Shown here: in pieces, positions 61,155-64,000 of the stretch
Layout: the number at the start of each line of letters is the position of its first letter
How positions within the stretch are numbered: position 1 is the first letter of the stretch
Assembly: GCA_027487945.1 (NCBI GenBank)
Contig: JAIYCQ010000017.1
Coordinates: 62,001 to 126,000, forward strand
Source of the DNA: Caulobacteraceae bacterium
Lineage (GTDB): Bacteria; Pseudomonadota; Alphaproteobacteria; Caulobacterales; Caulobacteraceae
Direction: 5' to 3'
Length of the DNA: 64,000 nucleotides
Translations under genes and position numbers: made by a program
Notes under the pieces: generated by a model
Database searches by the model: none
Told to the model about the DNA's origin: nothing
What the model saw: the letters and a program-made list of their open reading frames with translations, nothing else

Positions 61155-62519
61155 GTGGCCAGATCAGCCTTCGCAGGCCTTGCGCTCAGCCTTCTTGTCG
61201 CCGGATCGGCCGCCGCGGCCTGGCCGTTCGGGAAGACCGAATCGCCGACCGTCGCGCCCGCGCCGCTCGCCTTTCCAGGCGCCCAGGGCTGGGCGGCGGC
61301 GACGCCCGGCGGACGCGGCGGCAAGGTCATCCGCGTCACCTCGCTCGCCGCCGAGGGCCCCGGCTCCTTCCGCGAGGCGGTCGAGACCAAGGGCCCCAGG
61401 ATCATTGTCTTCGAGGTGGGCGGGATCATCGACCTGGAGGGCAAGACGCTGACCATCCGGGAGCCGTTCCTGACTATCGCCGGCCAGACCGCGCCCTCGC
61501 CGGGCGTCACCTTCATCAAGGGCGGCATCGACATCGCCACCCACGACGTGATCGTCCGCCACATCCGGGTCCGCCCGGGCGAGGCCGGCTTTCCCAAGAA
61601 GTCCGGCAAGGACTTCGACAGCATCTCCACCCAGGGGATCAGCTACAACATCATCGTCGATCACTGCACACTGACCTGGGGCGCCGACGAGAACCTGTCG
61701 GCCTCGGGGCCGCGGTTCGTGGGTAAGACGCCGGAGGAATGGCGGGCCGGCACCTCGCGCAACATCACCTTCTCGCAGAACATCATCGCCGAGAGCCTGC
61801 GGTACTCGACCCATGCCAAGATCGAGCACTCGAAGGGAACGCTGGTCCACGACAACGTCACCGGCATCCTGATCTGGGGCAACCTCTACGCCCACAACTA
61901 CGAGCGTAATCCGATGTTCAAGGGCGGCGTCTGGGGGGTGATGGTCAACAACCTGATCTTCAACCCCGGCCAGCGGGCCGTGCATTACAACCTGATGGCC
62001 GAGGAGTGGGGCAAGGAGGCCTGGCAGGTCGGCCGCATCGTCGCCGTCGGCAACGTGCTGCGCGGCGGCCAGGACACCCCCGAGGGTCTGCCCTTCATGA
62101 TGCTTGGCGGCGACGGCGACCTGGAGTGGTACGGCGTCGACAACCTCGCCGTCGACAGGTGGGGCGCGCCGCTGCCGATGTTCGGCCGCTACACGACCAC
62201 GCCGGCGAAGATGATCATGCTGAAAGCGCCGCCGTTCTGGCCGACCGGCCTGACGGCCTTGCCGTCGAGCCAGGTACAGCGCTGGGTCCTGTCCAGCGCC
62301 GGCGCCCGTCCCTGGGACCGCGACGCGCTCGACGTGCAGCTGATTTCCGACGTCGCCGAGGGGCGCGGCGAGATCATCGACTCGGAGAACGACCTTCACG
62401 GCTATCCGGTCCACAAGCCGACCAGCCGTCCCTTCGTCGAGGCGGACTGGAACCTCGACGACATGTCGCCCCGGCGGCCCGAACTGCTTGACGCCGGCGC
62501 CAAGGCGCGGGGGACCTGA
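61155..62519 (+). CDS. Second pectate-lyase-like secreted protein
   Basis: A 454-residue protein with a signal peptide (FAGLALSLLVAGSAAAAW) and a PL1-like beta-helix: APLAFPGAQGWAAATPGGRGG, VTSLAAEGPGSFREAVETKGPRIIVFEVGG, TIAGQTAPSPGVTFIKGG, IIVDHCTLTWGADENLS and NIIAESLRYSTHAK. It is a distant paralogue of the lyase at 47667-49019 but lacks the calcium-repeat tail. The GTG at 61155 is chosen because GGGAG lies 8 bases upstream; an in-frame GTG at 61146 is too close to it. It is followed after 2 bases by the GH43 gene. Confidence 0.88.
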   Translation: MARSAFAGLALSLLVAGSAAAAWPFGKTESPTVAPAPLAFPGAQGWAAATPGGRGGKVIRVTSLAAEGPGSFREAVETKGPRIIVFEVGGIIDLEGKTLTIREPFLTIAGQTAPSPGVTFIKGGIDIATHDVIVRHIRVRPGEAGFPKKSGKDFDSISTQGISYNIIVDHCTLTWGADENLSASGPRFVGKTPEEWRAGTSRNITFSQNIIAESLRYSTHAKIEHSKGTLVHDNVTGILIWGNLYAHNYERNPMFKGGVWGVMVNNLIFNPGQRAVHYNLMAEEWGKEAWQVGRIVAVGNVLRGGQDTPEGLPFMMLGGDGDLEWYGVDNLAVDRWGAPLPMFGRYTTTPAKMIMLKAPPFWPTGLTALPSSQVQRWVLSSAGARPWDRDALDVQLISDVAEGRGEIIDSENDLHGYPVHKPTSRPFVEADWNLDDMSPRRPELLDAGAKARGT

Positions 62520-62521
62520 AC

Positions 62522-64000
62522 ATGGGTCCGCTCTCGCGGCGCGCAGCCCTGGGCGGACTGATTGTCGCGCCGGCGGCCTCGGCACTGGCCGCGCCCGTTC
62601 GAGAAGGGAGCAGGACCTTTGAGGGGCAACGCCAGGCCGACTTGGGCGATGGGACCTTTCTGAACCCGATCCTGGCCGGAGACCATCCGGACCCGACAAT
62701 CCTCAAGGTCGGGCCGGACTACTACATGACCTTCTCGTCCTTCGACGCCTATCCGGGGCTGATCATCTGGCGCTCGCGGGACCTGGTGAACTGGACCCCC
62801 GTCGGCCCGGCGCTGAGAACCCCGATCGGCTCGGTCTGGGCGCCGGAGCTGGTCCGGCATGACGGACGCTTTTACCTCTACATACCGGCGCGCCGTGCGG
62901 GGGCTCGCTCGATCTGGGTCATCCAGGCCGAGCGGATAGAAGGGCCCTGGAGCGAGCCGGTCGACCTGAACCTGCCCGCCCACATCGACCCGGGCCACGC
63001 GGTTGGCGAGGACGGCAAACGCTACCTCTTCCTCAGCGGCGGCGACCGGGTGCGGTTGACCGACGACGGCCTGGCCACCGATGGCCCGGTCGAACACGTC
63101 TACGACCCCTGGCGCTACCCGGAGGACTGGGTGGTGGAGTCCTTCTCGCCGGAGGGCCCCAAGATCCTGCGCAAGGACGGCTGGTTCTACATGATCACCG
63201 CCGTGGGCGGCACGGCCGGACCACCCACCGGCCACATGGTCATCGCGGCCAGGGCGCGGTCGATCCACGGTCCGTGGGAGCATTGTCCGGCCAACTCCCT
63301 TGTCCGTACCGCCTCGGCCGCCGAGACCTGGTGGTCGCGCGGCCATGCCACCCTTGTCGAGGGGCCGGCCGGCGACTGGTGGATGGTCTACCACGGCTAC
63401 GAGAAGGGCTTCTGGACCCTGGGCCGCCAGACCCTGCTCGATCCGGTCGAATGGACCGCCGACGGCTGGTTCCGCGCCATGGGCGGCGATCTTTCAAAGC
63501 CGCTGCCAAAACCGCGCGGCGGGACGGCCGTCGTCCACGGCGCGCGCCTGTCGGACGACTTCTCCAGCGACCGTATGGGCACGCAGTGGGGCTTCTATGC
63601 CCCTGAGGCCGACGAGCTCGCCCGCGCTCGCAGGCAGGACGGCGCCCTGGTCCTGAAGGCGAGGGGCAGGACGCCGGCCGACAGTTCGCCCCTGACCTTT
63701 CTCGCGGGCGACCAGGCCTATCGTGTCGAGGTCGATCTCGAGATCGACGAGGGAGCGCAGGCCGGATTGCTGCTCTTCTACAGCCGCCGGCTCTATTGCG
63801 GCCTGGCGCTGAACACGACCGGGCTGGTGATGCACCGCTACGGGCTGGAGAGGTCTGTGCGCAAGCCGGTCGAGATGGGCCGGCGCGTCCGGCTGGCGGT
63901 GACCAATGACCGCCATATCGTCACCTTCCACTGGAGTGTGGACGGCAAGGGCTGGCGAAAGTTCGACGTCCAGATGGAGGTCAGTGGCTATCACCATAAC
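62522..64000 (+). CDS. Glycoside hydrolase family 43 protein (3' end outside the window)
   Basis: 493 codons are visible; the frame is open to base 64000. A Tat-like leader (LSRRAALGGLIVAPAASALAA) is followed by the GH43 five-bladed propeller: the catalytic base D57 in GDHPDPTIL, IWRSRDLVNW, WAPELVRHDGRFYLYI, and the acid Glu in VESFSPEGPKI. A C-terminal jelly-roll-like part (VEVDLEIDEGAQAGLLLFYS) is as in two-domain GH43 enzymes. Arabinan or xylan side chains of pectin are the likely substrate. It starts 2 bases after the pectate lyase, in one operon behind operator 5. Confidence 0.9.
   Translation, partial: MGPLSRRAALGGLIVAPAASALAAPVREGSRTFEGQRQADLGDGTFLNPILAGDHPDPTILKVGPDYYMTFSSFDAYPGLIIWRSRDLVNWTPVGPALRTPIGSVWAPELVRHDGRFYLYIPARRAGARSIWVIQAERIEGPWSEPVDLNLPAHIDPGHAVGEDGKRYLFLSGGDRVRLTDDGLATDGPVEHVYDPWRYPEDWVVESFSPEGPKILRKDGWFYMITAVGGTAGPPTGHMVIAARARSIHGPWEHCPANSLVRTASAAETWWSRGHATLVEGPAGDWWMVYHGYEKGFWTLGRQTLLDPVEWTADGWFRAMGGDLSKPLPKPRGGTAVVHGARLSDDFSSDRMGTQWGFYAPEADELARARRQDGALVLKARGRTPADSSPLTFLAGDQAYRVEVDLEIDEGAQAGLLLFYSRRLYCGLALNTTGLVMHRYGLERSVRKPVEMGRRVRLAVTNDRHIVTFHWSVDGKGWRKFDVQMEVSGYHHN

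Overview
The window is a 64-kb piece of a GC-rich alphaproteobacterial chromosome, very probably from the Caulobacteraceae (Caulobacter, Phenylobacterium or a close relative). The evidence is the order hom-glpX-recJ, a double cold-shock-domain protein, an sdhE-mfd pair near recG, a PopA-type degenerate GGDEF protein, and a TonB-dependent, LacI-controlled pectin locus. No rRNA, CRISPR array, insertion sequence or prophage is visible. The left two thirds are mostly housekeeping genes; the right third is a dedicated catabolic island.

Layout: 1-5.5 kb holds the homoserine dehydrogenase end, glpX, recJ, tRNA-Glu, a cspD-like gene, a DUF192 protein, a thioesterase, tRNA-Pro, an NDUFS4-like complex I protein and tRNA-Arg. 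5.7-8.7 kb (minus strand) is a sulfur amino acid operon, cysK-like / sseA / metC-like. 8.8-15.2 kb is a photo-oxidative stress locus: a PhrB-type Fe-S photolyase/cryptochrome on plus, then on minus the operon phrB / FAD amine oxidase / DUF1365 / cfa-like methyltransferase. Both units have TGATCC-N18-TA sequences like ECF11 (RpoE/ChrR) promoters. 15.2-23.5 kb holds hldE-hldD, a DUF3089 protein, an aminoglycoside-phosphotransferase-like kinase with its DUF6285 partner, recG, and a universal stress gene behind a FixK/FNR-type box. 23.7-38 kb holds a carboxylesterase, sdhE-mfd, an isoquinoline-oxidoreductase-like molybdoenzyme, a GFA protein, a DsbA-like protein, popA, an SDR, a CoA transferase/racemase and a structured noncoding region ending in a strong terminator.

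From 39.4 kb on lies a pectin/hexuronate utilisation island: uxaA with a mannonate/tagaturonate-type reductase, a LacI regulator, uxaC-kduI-kduD, two pectate-lyase-like enzymes, a TonB receptor, eda-kdgK, an exuT-like transporter with a 2-keto-4-pentenoate hydratase-like partner, and a GH43 enzyme cut by the window end. A 12-bp palindrome, GAYACCGGTGTC, or near variants, occurs five times at the promoters of these units and is the probable operator of the LacI protein. Together the genes would import pectic oligomers, depolymerise them, convert galacturonate (UxaC, reductase, UxaA) and unsaturated uronate (KduI, KduD) to 2-keto-3-deoxygluconate, and split that by KdgK and Eda into pyruvate and glyceraldehyde 3-phosphate.

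Two small exported-protein genes, at 36.05-36.58 kb and 54.46-55.25 kb, are each interrupted by one in-frame TAA while the reading frame and codon bias continue to a second stop. This is either two nonsense mutations or two base errors. All calls rest on reading the sequence; no database search was made.
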